From positions 1-39,949 of the forward strand of contig NZ_CADESW010000038.1 in NCBI RefSeq assembly GCF_902830275.1: a stretch of DNA of 39,949 nucleotides, given 5' to 3'. Every line of letters begins with the position of its first letter. Position 1 is the stretch's first letter. Positions 1 to 8,570 of this stretch are shown here, piece by piece. The position numbers and the translations under genes were made by a program. Source of the stretch: Burkholderia stagnalis (GTDB lineage: Bacteria; Pseudomonadota; Gammaproteobacteria; Burkholderiales; Burkholderiaceae). Below the pieces are notes generated by a model. It did not search any database, had not been told where the DNA came from, and was given only the letters and a program-made list of their open reading frames with translations.

Positions 1-2574
1 ACCTCCACGTCGACCGGCATCTCGACGGCAACCAGCTCGATCGCCTCGTTGTCCACCTCGACCTCGACCGGTATCAGCTCGCTCTCGACTGGTTTGAGCT
101 CGACCGATAGCTCCGTTGCTTCGCTCTCGACGTCCACGTCGACCGGCATTTCGACGGCCACCAGCTCGATCACCTCGTTGTCCACGTCGACTTCGACCGG
201 TATCAGCTCGCTGTCCACCGGCCTCAGCTCGACCGATAGCTCCGTTGCTTCGCTCTCGACTTCCACGTCGACCGGCATCTCGACCGCAACCAGCTCGATC
301 GCTTCGTTCTCCACCTCGACTTCGACCGGCATCAGCTCACTGTCCACCGGCCTCAGCTCGACCGATAGCTCCGTCGCCTCGCTCTCGACTTCCACGTCGA
401 CCGGCATCTCGACCGCAACCAGCTCGATCGCCTCCCTCTCGACGTCGACTTCGACGGGTATCAGCTCGCTGTCCACCGGCCTGAGCTCGACCAACAGCTC
501 GGTTGCCTCGCTGTCCACGTCGACCTCGACGGGCATCAGCTCGCTGTCCACCGGCCTCAGCTCGACCGATAGCTCCGTCGCTTCGCTGTCGACTTCCACG
601 TCGACGGGCATCTCGACGGCCACCAGCTCGATCACCTCGCTGTCCACGTCGACTTCGACCGGCATCGGCTCCCTGTCGACCGGCTTGAGCACGACCAACA
701 GCACCGTCGCGTCGCTGTCGACCTCCACGTCGACCGGTATCAGCTCCCTGTCCACCGGCCTGAGCTCGACCAACAGCACGGTTGCCTCGCTGTCCACCTC
801 GACCTCGACCGGCCTCAGCTCCCTGTCCACCGGACTGAGCTCGACCAACAGCACCGTCACCTCGCTGTCCACCTCGACCTCGACCGGCCTCAGCTCCCTG
901 TCCACCGGCCTGAGCTCGACCGACAGCTCCGTCGCTTCCCTGTCGACCTCCACCTCGACCGGCCTGTCGACCGCCACCAGCTCGATCACGTCGCTCTCCA
1001 CCTCCACCTCGACCGCGATCCAGGCCGCCAAGACGCACTACTACAGCGTCAACGACAACGGCACCCAGCAGGCCAACTACAACAACGACGGTGCTTCCGG
1101 CGTCAACGCCATCGCGGCAGGCGTGAACGCAAGCGCCTCCGGCGCCAGCAGCGTCGCCGTCGGCGACGGTGCCAACGCATCGGCCAACGGCGCAGTCGCC
1201 ATCGGCCAGAACGCGTCGGCGACGGGCGGCAAGGCCGTCTCCATCGGCGTCGCCAACTCCGCCAGCGGCGACGGCGCCGTCGCGATCGGCGATCCGAACG
1301 TGGCCACCGGCACCGGCGCGGTCGCGCTCGGCGCCAACAACACCGCCACCGGCAACGGCGCCCTGGCCATCGGCAACGCCAACTCCGCCAACGGCAACGG
1401 CTCGCTCGCCCTCGGCAACACCTCCACGGCAGCAGCAGCCGGCTCGCTCGCCTTCGGCTCGAACGCCGTCGCCAACAACATCAACGACGTCGCGCTCGGC
1501 ACGAACTCCGTCACGGCCGCCGCGAACCCGACGTCCAGCACGACGATCGGCGGCGTCACCTACTTCTTCGCCGGCAGCACGCCGACCAGCGTCGTGAGCG
1601 TCGGCGCACCGGGCGCCGAACGCCAGATCACCAACGTCGCCGCGGGCCGCATCTCGGCCACCAGCACCGACGCGATCAACGGCAGCCAGCTCAATGCGAC
1701 CAACCAGGCCGTCAACAGCCTGTCGACGTCGACCGCGTCGAACATCTCGTCGCTGTCCACCGGCATCAGCTCGTTGTCCACCGGCCTGAGCTCGACCAAC
1801 AGCTCCGTCGCGTCGCTGTCCACCTCGACCTCGACCAGCATCAGCTCGCTGTCCACCGGCCTGAGCTCGACCAACAGCAACCTCACGTCGCTGTCGACGT
1901 CGACGTCGACCGGCATCGGCTCGCTGTCGACGGGCCTGAGCTCGACCAACAGCACGGTGGCGTCGCTGTCCACCGGCGTGACCAACATCAACAACCAGTT
2001 GAGCCAGCTGTCGACGACAGTGAACAACAACACCACGCGCACGGCGAACAACAACGGCATCGCGGCCGACATGAACGGCACCGGCAACGACCGCCCGATC
2101 GTCACGGCCGGCTCGAACTCGGTGGCCATCGGCGCCGCGTCGAACGACAGCAACCGCTCGAACGTGGTGTCGGTCGGCAACGACACGCAGCAGCGCCAGG
2201 TCATCAACGTCGCGCCGGGTACGCAAGGCACCGATGCGGTCAACGTGAACCAGCTGACCGCGGTGCAGACGACGCTGTCGACGGCACTGTCGGGCCAGCA
2301 GGCGCAAATCAACAGCCTCGGCTCGCAACTGCAGCAGACCGACCAGATGGCGAAGCAGGGTATCGCGGCCGTGGGCGCGATGGCGTCGATCCCGCAGCTC
2401 GACCGCGACGCGAACTTCGGGATGGGTATCGGCACGTCGACGTTCCTCGGCCAGAAGGCGATGGCGATCAACATGCAGGCGCGCATCTCCGAAAACCTGA
2501 AGGCGTCGATCAACGGCGGCTTCAGCGGCAGCCAGCGCGTCATCGGTGCCGGCATGCTGTATCAGTGGAAGTAA
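1..2574 (+). CDS. Trimeric autotransporter adhesin (YadA/Hia type), 5' truncated by window edge
   Basis: The reading frame is open from base 1, so the signal peptide and N-terminal head lie outside the window. About 340 visible residues form a stalk of Ser/Thr-rich units such as SLSTSTSTGISSLSTGLSS. They are followed by YadA-head repeats (residues ~370-510, many copies of the GA.A.G.NA.A.G pattern), a neck/HIM segment (VAAGRISATSTDAINGSQL), a second short Ser/Thr stalk, another head-like piece, a second neck (VAPGTQGTDAVNVNQL) and the C-terminal YadA anchor ending in QWK. In this family the anchor trimerises in the outer membrane and the stalk projects the head for binding to host or matrix. 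The stalk units are 25 and 18 residues long and nearly identical at DNA level, so copy number may vary by slippage. The ligand is unknown. The gene ends 107 bp before an OmpA lipoprotein gene, with two GC-rich hairpins between them. Confidence 0.93.
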   Translation, partial: TSTSTGISTATSSIASLSTSTSTGISSLSTGLSSTDSSVASLSTSTSTGISTATSSITSLSTSTSTGISSLSTGLSSTDSSVASLSTSTSTGISTATSSIASFSTSTSTGISSLSTGLSSTDSSVASLSTSTSTGISTATSSIASLSTSTSTGISSLSTGLSSTNSSVASLSTSTSTGISSLSTGLSSTDSSVASLSTSTSTGISTATSSITSLSTSTSTGIGSLSTGLSTTNSTVASLSTSTSTGISSLSTGLSSTNSTVASLSTSTSTGLSSLSTGLSSTNSTVTSLSTSTSTGLSSLSTGLSSTDSSVASLSTSTSTGLSTATSSITSLSTSTSTAIQAAKTHYYSVNDNGTQQANYNNDGASGVNAIAAGVNASASGASSVAVGDGANASANGAVAIGQNASATGGKAVSIGVANSASGDGAVAIGDPNVATGTGAVALGANNTATGNGALAIGNANSANGNGSLALGNTSTAAAAGSLAFGSNAVANNINDVALGTNSVTAAANPTSSTTIGGVTYFFAGSTPTSVVSVGAPGAERQITNVAAGRISATSTDAINGSQLNATNQAVNSLSTSTASNISSLSTGISSLSTGLSSTNSSVASLSTSTSTSISSLSTGLSSTNSNLTSLSTSTSTGIGSLSTGLSSTNSTVASLSTGVTNINNQLSQLSTTVNNNTTRTANNNGIAADMNGTGNDRPIVTAGSNSVAIGAASNDSNRSNVVSVGNDTQQRQVINVAPGTQGTDAVNVNQLTAVQTTLSTALSGQQAQINSLGSQLQQTDQMAKQGIAAVGAMASIPQLDRDANFGMGIGTSTFLGQKAMAINMQARISENLKASINGGFSGSQRVIGAGMLYQWK
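49..1017 (+). repeat. Tandem coding repeats of 75 bp and 54 bp in the adhesin stalk
   Basis: The stalk is built from two unit types that alternate irregularly: a 25-residue unit (SLSTSTSTGI followed by SSLSTGLSSTxSSVA) and an 18-residue unit (SLSTSTSTGI followed by STATSSIA). At DNA level these are 75 and 54 bp with only scattered synonymous differences. The unit lengths equal 11+7+7 and 11+7 residues, which fits a mix of hendecads and heptads in a trimeric coiled coil. A second, shorter set lies at about 1717-1975. Confidence 0.85.
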
Positions 2575-2584
2575 CCGTCGCCGC

Positions 2585-2648
2585 GCGGGCCGGGCGCAGT
2601 CGCCACCGCCCGGCCCGCCGCGCCGCCCGGCAACAACCGGGGCGGCGC
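2585..2648 (+). terminator. Two consecutive GC-rich hairpins after the adhesin gene
   Basis: A perfect 12-bp stem pairs 2585-2596 with 2607-2618, with a 10-base loop, and begins 10 bases after the adhesin stop. A second stem pairs 2620-2630 with 2637-2648 across the loop CAACAA, with one bulged base. Neither is followed by a U-run. They may slow or terminate transcription, or stabilise the 3' end of the adhesin mRNA, before the OmpA-like gene. Function is inferred only from the structure. Confidence 0.45.
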
Positions 2649-2681
2649 GCTTCCGACAACGATCGCATTCAGGACATCACC

Positions 2682-3356
2682 GTGAACAAACTCACTCTCG
2701 CGCTTGCGCTCTCCGCGCTTTCCCTCGCCGCCTGCTCGACCGCGTCCGGCCCGACTTTCAGCGCGTCCGAACTGCAGCCGCGCGACGGCGTGCGCACGTA
2801 CCGGGTCGACTGCCACGGGATCTTCTCGGGCCCCGACACCTGCATGAAGGCGGCACGGCGCATCTGCGGCGACCAGCCGGTGCGCACGGTCGACGCCGAG
2901 AAAGCGCTGCGCGACGGCGCCGACCCGGCCGCGCTCGTGTTCCAGTGCGGCGCGCCGGAAGCCGCCGCGCCGGCGCCGGCCTCGTCGCCCGCGGCAGCGG
3001 CGCCCGCCGCCGTCGAGCACGTGAACCTCGCGGGCGACGCGCTGTTCGCCACCGGGCTGGCGACGCTCACGCCGACCGCCCGCGCCACGCTCGACGCGCT
3101 GCTGGCCAAACAGGGCAACGCGGCCTTCACGCGCGTGTCGGTCACGGGCTATACGGATTCCGTCGGCAGCGACGCGTCCAATCTCGCGCTGTCGCAGCGC
3201 CGCGCGCAAGCCGTCGCCGGCTACCTGAAGTCGCACGGCCTGAACGCCCGCACCGTCGCGGTGACGGGGCGCGGCAGCGCCGATCCGGTCGCGTCCAACG
3301 CCACGGCGGAGGGGCGCGCGAGCAACCGGCGCGTCGAAATCTCGCTGGAACGCTGA
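2682..3356 (+). CDS. OmpA-family peptidoglycan-binding lipoprotein
   Basis: The start is GTG at 2682, preceded by AGGA (2671-2674). It gives 224 residues beginning MNKLTLALAL with a lipobox (LAAC, Cys18), so the product should be a lipoprotein. The N-terminal part holds four cysteines and no recognised domain. Residues ~125-224 are an OmpA C-terminal domain with the motifs GYTDSVGS, LSQRRAQAV and the closing NRRVEI, the signature for binding diaminopimelate in peptidoglycan. An OmpA-like lipoprotein downstream of a trimeric autotransporter fits a role in anchoring or supporting the cell envelope around the adhesin, but this is inferred from position. The longer in-frame opening upstream has no signal peptide and is not preferred. 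Confidence 0.88.
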   Translation: MNKLTLALALSALSLAACSTASGPTFSASELQPRDGVRTYRVDCHGIFSGPDTCMKAARRICGDQPVRTVDAEKALRDGADPAALVFQCGAPEAAAPAPASSPAAAAPAAVEHVNLAGDALFATGLATLTPTARATLDALLAKQGNAAFTRVSVTGYTDSVGSDASNLALSQRRAQAVAGYLKSHGLNARTVAVTGRGSADPVASNATAEGRASNRRVEISLER

Positions 3357-3680
3357 CGCCGACGCGTCGCGCACCGCCGGCGCCGACGTTTCGGAATACG
3401 CACGACAGCCTCCGGCCGGATCGCGGCGTGCCACGCGGGTCCGGCCGGGCGTCACGCCGGGCGGCCGTGGCGCGAACCGGCAGGCCTTCTGGGATGCGCT
3501 CGGGGCTGCCCCGACTCCACAAACCGGCGCGTTCCGTGCCACAATCGCCGCTGGCAGCCGGCCCGTTTCCACGGGCCGCGCCGCCGCAGGCGCACACGTG
3601 ACAACCAACGGCCTGCCGGGTCCGCGCATCGGAGTTTGACGCCGCGGCCGGACCGACGGCGCTGCAGAAGGATATTGCTG
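3357..3680. other. Intergenic region upstream of the DUF2827-like genes
   Basis: No convincing coding frame is seen here. A CACAAT hexamer at 3540-3545 could be a -10 element for the three downstream genes, but no good -35 partner is visible. A ribosome-binding site AAGGA lies at 3668-3672. No U-tailed hairpin was found. Confidence 0.4.
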
Positions 3681-4826
3681 GTGACGGACAACTTTCAGGC
3701 CGCCTCGCGCGGCCCCCGCAACGAACGCCCGGCCGTCGGCATCTCGCTGTTCGCGCGAGACGGCCAGGCGATCTGGGAAAACGGCATCCACCAGAACATC
3801 GCGTACCTCGCGATGATGCTGAAGCGCTCCGACCGCGTCGGCCCCGTCTATTTCCTGAACGGCGGCGACGCGCGCGCGCTGCCGGCCGGCCTCGAACTCG
3901 ACGGCCTCGACGTGCCGCTCGTGCAACCGAACGACGTCACGCACCAGCTCGACGTCGTGATCGAAATGGGCGCACAACTGCCGGTCGAATGGCTCAAGCA
4001 CATGCAGGCGCTCGGCAAGAAGCGCATCGCGTGCTTCGTCGGCCATACCTACAGCGGCCTCGCCGAAACGCCGATCTTCGAGAAGCCGTCCGGGCACATC
4101 TTCAACGGTGCGCCGTTCGACGAAGTGTGGGTGCTCGCGAAGTCGGAGACGATCGACGTGCCGCTGCTGCGCACGCTCACCCGCGCGCCGGTCTACACGA
4201 TCCCGCACATCTGGTCGCCGTACTTCCTCGACCGCCGCATCGCCGCGCTGGCCAGCGAAGGCGCGACCTTCGGCTACCAGCCGGGCCGCGCCGCGTGGCG
4301 GCTCGCGACGCTCGAACCGAACATCTCCGTCGTGAAGACCTGCCATTACCCGATGCTCGCGTGCGAGGAATTCTTCCGCGCGCACCCGGAAGCGGTCGAA
4401 CACCTGTTCGTCGTCAATGCGATGCACCTGAAGGAACACCCGACCTTCCTGCACTTCGCGAACAGCCTCGACCTGGTCCGCCAGCACAAGGCGACCTTCG
4501 AGCCGCGCATCGACCTGCCCGGCTTCATGGCGCGCCATGCGGATGCCGTCGTGTCCCATCACTGGGAAAACCCGCAGAACTACCTGTACTACGACGTGCT
4601 GTACGGCGGCTATCCGCTGATCCACAACTCGACGCTGCTCGGCGACGCCGGCTACTACTACCCGGACTTCGATTCCGAAGCGGGCGGCCGCGCGCTGCTC
4701 GACGCATGGCAGCACCACGACGCGCGCCTCGACGACTACCGCGCGAAGGCCGACCGGCTGCTGAAGTCCGTCTCGATCGACAACCCCGCGAACCTGGACG
4801 CGTTCGTCGCGCGCCTGGTCGCCTGA
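3681..4826 (+). CDS. DUF2827-like protein, copy 1; putative GT-B-like glycosyltransferase
   Basis: The GTG start at 3681 is preferred over the TTG at 3636 because AAGGA (3668-3672) lies 8 bases upstream. The product has 381 residues and no signal peptide or membrane segment, so it is probably cytoplasmic. Motifs shared with the three other copies here are IWENGIHQN (31-39), DVVIEMGAQ (91-99), FDEVW (146-150), PHIWSP (175-180), EPNISVVK (212-219), SHHWENPQNYLYYD (292-305) and GYPLIHNS (310-317). The last two, an acidic pair eight residues apart followed by a G-x-P-like turn, resemble the donor-nucleotide site of GT-B glycosyltransferases (E-x7-E type), here with one extra residue. I recall the family as Burkholderia DUF2827, function unknown. 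Sugar donor and acceptor cannot be read. It is the first of three co-directional copies, 14 bases before the next. Confidence 0.82.
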   Translation: MTDNFQAASRGPRNERPAVGISLFARDGQAIWENGIHQNIAYLAMMLKRSDRVGPVYFLNGGDARALPAGLELDGLDVPLVQPNDVTHQLDVVIEMGAQLPVEWLKHMQALGKKRIACFVGHTYSGLAETPIFEKPSGHIFNGAPFDEVWVLAKSETIDVPLLRTLTRAPVYTIPHIWSPYFLDRRIAALASEGATFGYQPGRAAWRLATLEPNISVVKTCHYPMLACEEFFRAHPEAVEHLFVVNAMHLKEHPTFLHFANSLDLVRQHKATFEPRIDLPGFMARHADAVVSHHWENPQNYLYYDVLYGGYPLIHNSTLLGDAGYYYPDFDSEAGGRALLDAWQHHDARLDDYRAKADRLLKSVSIDNPANLDAFVARLVA

Positions 4827-4840
4827 ACCGGAGCAAACGC

Positions 4841-5995
4841 ATGTCGGACTCCAATGCCCGTCAAGCGCCCGGCGAGGGCAAGCGTCTCGTCGTCGGCGTG
4901 TCGCTCTACGTGCGCGGCGCCGGCCAGTCGCTGTGGGAAAACGGCATCTTCCAGAACTGCCTGCTGCTGATCCTGCTGCTGCGCCAGTCGCCGCTCGTCG
5001 CGGAAGCGGTGATGGTGAACGGCGGCGAGCAGGTCGCCGATCCGCAGATGATGCTCGGCGAATGGAACGTGCCGCTCTTGTCGATGGACGAAGCGATGCA
5101 GCGCTGCGACGTGCTGATCGAGATGAGCGCGCAGTTCAACGCCGATTACCTGCGCGCGTTCCGTGAGCGCGGCGGCAAGATCGTGACGATGCGGGTCGGC
5201 AACGACTACGTGATCGACATCGAGCGCGCGATGTTCAACAAGCCGTCGGGCTTCCTGTTCTCCGGCGCGCCGTACGACGCGGTGTGGACGATTCCCGAAT
5301 TCGAGCGCTCGTGCCTGCACTACTACCAGACGGGCCTGCGCGCACCGGTGACGATCGTGCCGCACATCTGGCACCCGATGCTGTTCGACAAGGCGCGCGC
5401 GACGCTCGGGCCCGGCCTCGCGTTCGGCTACCAGCCCGGCAAGCCGCGCTGGCGCGTGACGATGTTCGAGCCGAACATCTGCATGGTGAAGACGAGCATC
5501 ATCCCGATGCTCGTGGCCGAGGAAGCGTATCGCGCGAAGCCGGAATTCCTCGAGATCGTGCGCGTGTGCAACACGCTGCACCTGAAGGATCACACGACGT
5601 TCGTGCACTTCGCGAAGAGCCTCGACATCGTCGGCCACGGGCTCACGACGTTCGAGAGCCGCTATGCCGTGTACGAATTCATGGCCGCATACGGCGATGC
5701 GGTGGTGTCGCACACGTGGGAAAACGCGCAGAACTATCTGTATTACGAATTGCTTTACGGCGACTATCCGCTGATCCACAACTCGCCGTTCCTTGGCAAG
5801 GCCGGGTATTTCTATCCGGATTTCGATTGCCAGGAAGGCGGCCGCGCGCTGCTGCAGGCGTTCGCGGAACACGACGCGAACCTCGACGCGTACCGCGAGC
5901 AGTCGAAGCGCGTGCTCGATTCGGTCAGCATCTACAACCCGGACAACGTCGCCGCGTACGGCGACGCGATCGCGGCGCTCTATCGCGACGCGTGA
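4841..5995 (+). CDS. DUF2827-like protein, copy 2; putative GT-B-like glycosyltransferase
   Basis: The ATG at 4841 follows GGAG at 4830-4833 and gives 384 residues. The frame is open far upstream, but that part overlaps copy 1 and is not real. The protein is closely related to copy 1 along its whole length: LWENGIFQN near the N terminus, DVLIEMSAQ, VGNDYVIDIE, PHIWHP, EPNICMVK, then SHTWENAQNYLYYE and GDYPLIHNS. Here the second acidic position is Glu rather than Asp, the closest match of the four to a GT-B E...E pair. The 14-base spacing to copy 1 indicates one operon. Divergence between copies suggests different acceptors or donors, or successive steps on one glycan. This is inference. Confidence 0.85.
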   Translation: MSDSNARQAPGEGKRLVVGVSLYVRGAGQSLWENGIFQNCLLLILLLRQSPLVAEAVMVNGGEQVADPQMMLGEWNVPLLSMDEAMQRCDVLIEMSAQFNADYLRAFRERGGKIVTMRVGNDYVIDIERAMFNKPSGFLFSGAPYDAVWTIPEFERSCLHYYQTGLRAPVTIVPHIWHPMLFDKARATLGPGLAFGYQPGKPRWRVTMFEPNICMVKTSIIPMLVAEEAYRAKPEFLEIVRVCNTLHLKDHTTFVHFAKSLDIVGHGLTTFESRYAVYEFMAAYGDAVVSHTWENAQNYLYYELLYGDYPLIHNSPFLGKAGYFYPDFDCQEGGRALLQAFAEHDANLDAYREQSKRVLDSVSIYNPDNVAAYGDAIAALYRDA

Positions 5996-6025
5996 CGCGC
6001 GACGCAACGCCTACGGATAGCCGCC

Positions 6026-7162
6026 ATGAAGATCAATGTCGCGATAACGATGAACGTGCAGCGCGACGCGGCGCAGTCGATCTGGTACAACGGCGCAAAC
6101 CAGCACTGCGTGTACCTGTACATGCTGCTGAAGCAATCGCCGCTGGTCGGCGAGGTATGGCTCGCCCACGACGACGGCGTCACCGACTATCCGCAGGCGA
6201 TGATGCTCGACACCTTCCGCGACGCGCTGCGGCCGCTGTCGGCAATCGTTCACCAGACCGACCTGCTGATCGAGATGAACGCGTTCATCCATCCGAGCCA
6301 CGCGGACGCGGTGCGCCAGCGCGGCGGGAAATGCGTGACGTACCGCTTCGGCAACGACTACGTGATCGCCGTCGAGACGATCAACTTCGGCAGGAACGAC
6401 TGGCGCCCCAATCCGCATCGCGTGCAGTTCGACGAAGTGTGGACCAACCCGCAGCACGCGCACACCTGCGCCGCGTATTTCCAGGCGGTGTACCGTGCGC
6501 CCGTGTTCGTGCTGCCGCACATCTGGTCGCCGTATTTCATCGAGCAGAGCCTCGCGGCCGATCCCGAACTTAAGGCGCGCTTCGGCTACCGTAACCACGG
6601 CCCCGCGAAACGCATCGCGTTCTTCGAGCCGAACCTGAACGTCGTCAAGAGTTCGATCGTGCCGATGCTCGCGGCGAACGCGTGCTACGTCGCGCATCCG
6701 GAGCTGGTCGAACACGTATACATGACCAACACGTTCGACAAGAAGGAAAACGTCGCCTTCAAGCATCTCGCGCTCGGGCTCGAGATGGTGCGCGACGGCA
6801 AGGCGACGGCCGACGTGCGCGCGCCGTTCGTCGCGTGGGCCGCGCATCACACCGACATCGTCGTGTCGCACCATTGGGAAAACGGCCTGAACTTCCTGCT
6901 CTACGACGCGCTGTACGGCAACTACCCGCTGGTGCACAACTCGCCGTTCCTGCGCGACGTCGGCTATTACTACGCGGATTTCGAGATCTTCGATGCAGCG
7001 CGCGCGATCGCGACCGCCGCGCAGACGCACGACGCACGGCTCGACGACCAAGCGCGCGCGGCCCGCGACTGCCTGAGCCGCGTCGACGCATGCGCGGAGC
7101 CCAACGTCCGCGCGCATTCCGAAGCGATCCAGCGCGTGTTCGGCAGCCGCGCGCTCGGCTGA
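6026..7162 (+). CDS. DUF2827-like protein, copy 3; putative GT-B-like glycosyltransferase
   Basis: The ATG at 6026 gives 378 residues; only a weak ribosome-binding site is seen. It begins directly with the first beta strand (MKINVAITMN), without the 15-25 residue N-terminal extension of copies 1 and 2. Family motifs are present: IWYNGANQH, DLLIEMNAF, FGNDYVIAVE, FDEVW, PHIWSP, EPNLNVVK, SHHWENGLNFLLYD and GNYPLVHNS. It is more diverged from copies 1 and 2 than they are from each other. It is 30 bases downstream of copy 2, so probably in the same transcript, and it converges on the minus-strand gene ending at 7201. Confidence 0.83.
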   Translation: MKINVAITMNVQRDAAQSIWYNGANQHCVYLYMLLKQSPLVGEVWLAHDDGVTDYPQAMMLDTFRDALRPLSAIVHQTDLLIEMNAFIHPSHADAVRQRGGKCVTYRFGNDYVIAVETINFGRNDWRPNPHRVQFDEVWTNPQHAHTCAAYFQAVYRAPVFVLPHIWSPYFIEQSLAADPELKARFGYRNHGPAKRIAFFEPNLNVVKSSIVPMLAANACYVAHPELVEHVYMTNTFDKKENVAFKHLALGLEMVRDGKATADVRAPFVAWAAHHTDIVVSHHWENGLNFLLYDALYGNYPLVHNSPFLRDVGYYYADFEIFDAARAIATAAQTHDARLDDQARAARDCLSRVDACAEPNVRAHSEAIQRVFGSRALG

Positions 7163-7200
7163 CGCAGGCTCCAGCCCGATGCCGGCGCCGCGCCGCCACG

Positions 7201-7608
7201 CTAGCCGCGCACGACATGGCCGCAGGCGGCCATGAAGGCGCGCCCCTGCCGCCGCCCCGCGCGCATCAGCGACGCGAAGATGCGGCGCGTCGCGCGGCCG
7301 TACCGGGCGCCCCCGCCGTTCACCTGTTGTTCGAGACTGCCGACGATGCCGTGCGCGATCGCCGATTCGTGTCCATACACGCCAGCCAGGATTCCCGCGC
7401 AGTAGTAGCCGGCCGCCAGCTCACGGCTCGCGTGGTCGGGCAGGCGCGCTGAGACGATACGGTACGCGGCCGCCTTCAGGCCATCCAGATAGTGCGTGAG
7501 GTCGGTGTGCCGGGCAGCGGGCTCGCCGCCCAGGCGGTGGAGAATGTCCGCGACTTCCCGGATTGCCGCCAGTTCACGCGGGATCGCCAACTTGCTGTTT
7601 CCATCCAC
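7201..7608 (-). CDS. Small helical protein of unknown function
   Basis: I do not recognise this 135-residue protein. The chosen start is GTG at 7608, because AGGGG (7617-7621 on the opposite strand) sits 8 bases upstream; a second GTG five codons earlier is possible. The sequence looks mainly alpha-helical and Ala/Arg-rich. It includes AAGYYCAGILAGVYGHES in the middle and a very basic C-terminal third (RYGRATRRIFASLMRAGRR). No signal peptide or enzyme motif is visible. It lies 125 bases downstream of the EAL-domain gene on the same strand and may be co-transcribed with it. A basic, helical accessory protein linked to c-di-GMP turnover is conceivable but unsupported. Confidence 0.6.
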   Translation of the reverse strand: MDGNSKLAIPRELAAIREVADILHRLGGEPAARHTDLTHYLDGLKAAAYRIVSARLPDHASRELAAGYYCAGILAGVYGHESAIAHGIVGSLEQQVNGGGARYGRATRRIFASLMRAGRRQGRAFMAACGHVVRG

Positions 7609-7733
7609 GACCGTTGCCCCTGTCACGACCCGGCTTCCCGCCGGGCGTCGAGCGCGCCGGCCGGCTAGCCGCGATACGGGCGCACGGCCAGTCCGCCGCC
7701 CTGCTTCGTTGCCCGCGCAGCGGGCGAGCCCGG

Positions 7734-8570
7734 TCACGCGACGTGCGCGCGTCCGGAAAAATGAAACCCCTGCGCCCACGGGATGCCGGCATCCATCATC
7801 ACCCGCCGGTCGAGCTCGTTCTCCACGCCCTCGGCGACGATGTCCCGCGCATGCTCGTACGCCTGCGCCACGAGCCGGCGCAGCTGATAGCGGCCGACCG
7901 CGTTGTGCCGGACCAGCACCAGCATCGACCGGTCCATCTTCACGATATCCGGATTGCCGACCACCAGATGATTCGCCGCGCTGTAGCCCACGCCGAAATC
8001 GTCGATCGCGATCCGGCAGCCGCTCTGCCGGATCCGGCTCACGAACGCCCGGCCGGTGACCGGATTCAGCGGCGCGGTTTCGGTGATCTCGATCACCAGG
8101 CGCTTCGCGACCGACGGCGCGTCGTCGAGCTCGTCGAAGATCGCGCGCCACCCTGCGTCTTCCGTCGCGCTCGTCGCCGACACGTTGCAGCCGTAAACGG
8201 CATGCGCATCGGCCCGCAGGCTGTCGATCGTCCGGCGAACCACGAGCTGGTCGAACCAGCGCATCAGCCCCATCGCCGAGATGCGCGGCAGGAACGAAGC
8301 CGGCCGCAGCAGGTTGCGCGGCCCGTCCGCGAAGCGCGCGAGGCATTCGCGATAGAGCTCGCCGCCCGACAGGTCGGTCCGGCAGACGGGCTCGCGCGCG
8401 AATTCGAGACGGTTCTCGATGTAGCGGCATGCCGCCACGAGATCGACATGGGCGCCGCCCGTGTCGAACAGGGGATCGGCTTCGTCAGTTTTCGTTGTCG
8501 CGTCTCGGCGACCTTCGTCCGCATTCATCCCTGCATTCCGGCAAACGGCGAGCCGCGTGAATCGGCTCAT
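7734..8570 (-). CDS. EAL-domain protein, probable cyclic-di-GMP phosphodiesterase
   Basis: The product has 278 residues, almost entirely a stand-alone EAL domain, without sensor, membrane or GGDEF parts. EAL enzymes hydrolyse c-di-GMP to pGpG using two metal ions. The expected residues are present: Glu75 in ECL (replacing the usual EAL), Asn129 (CNVSAT), Glu161/Glu164 (EITET), Asp190-Asp191 (DDFG), Lys211 (VKMD), Glu247/Glu250 (AEGVE) and Gln267 (QGF). Activity is therefore plausible despite the altered signature. The start at 8570 is uncertain: its GAGGA is too close to the ATG, and Met15 (8528) is an alternative. The gene lies among the adhesin and DUF2827-like genes. Lowered c-di-GMP usually reduces adhesion, so it may control this locus, but no direct evidence is visible. 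Confidence 0.85.
   Translation of the reverse strand: MSRFTRLAVCRNAGMNADEGRRDATTKTDEADPLFDTGGAHVDLVAACRYIENRLEFAREPVCRTDLSGGELYRECLARFADGPRNLLRPASFLPRISAMGLMRWFDQLVVRRTIDSLRADAHAVYGCNVSATSATEDAGWRAIFDELDDAPSVAKRLVIEITETAPLNPVTGRAFVSRIRQSGCRIAIDDFGVGYSAANHLVVGNPDIVKMDRSMLVLVRHNAVGRYQLRRLVAQAYEHARDIVAEGVENELDRRVMMDAGIPWAQGFHFSGRAHVA

Noticed and set aside
49..1017. Regular repeats that could suggest a CRISPR array
   Set aside because: The repeats are in frame, contiguous, have no spacers and encode the adhesin stalk.
337..2328. Long antisense reading frame (663 codons) opposite the adhesin gene
   Set aside because: It mirrors the repeat and GC-rich codon pattern of the adhesin, is made of Arg/Gly/Asp/Ala runs, and has no motif or ribosome-binding site.
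3636..3638. TTG as start of DUF2827-like copy 1
   Set aside because: The GTG at 3681 has a well-spaced AAGGA, and the extra 15 residues are Arg/Pro-rich.
2562..4718. 718-codon antisense frame across the OmpA-like and first DUF2827-like genes
   Set aside because: It is a frame shadow of high-GC third positions; both plus-strand genes have clear motifs and starts.
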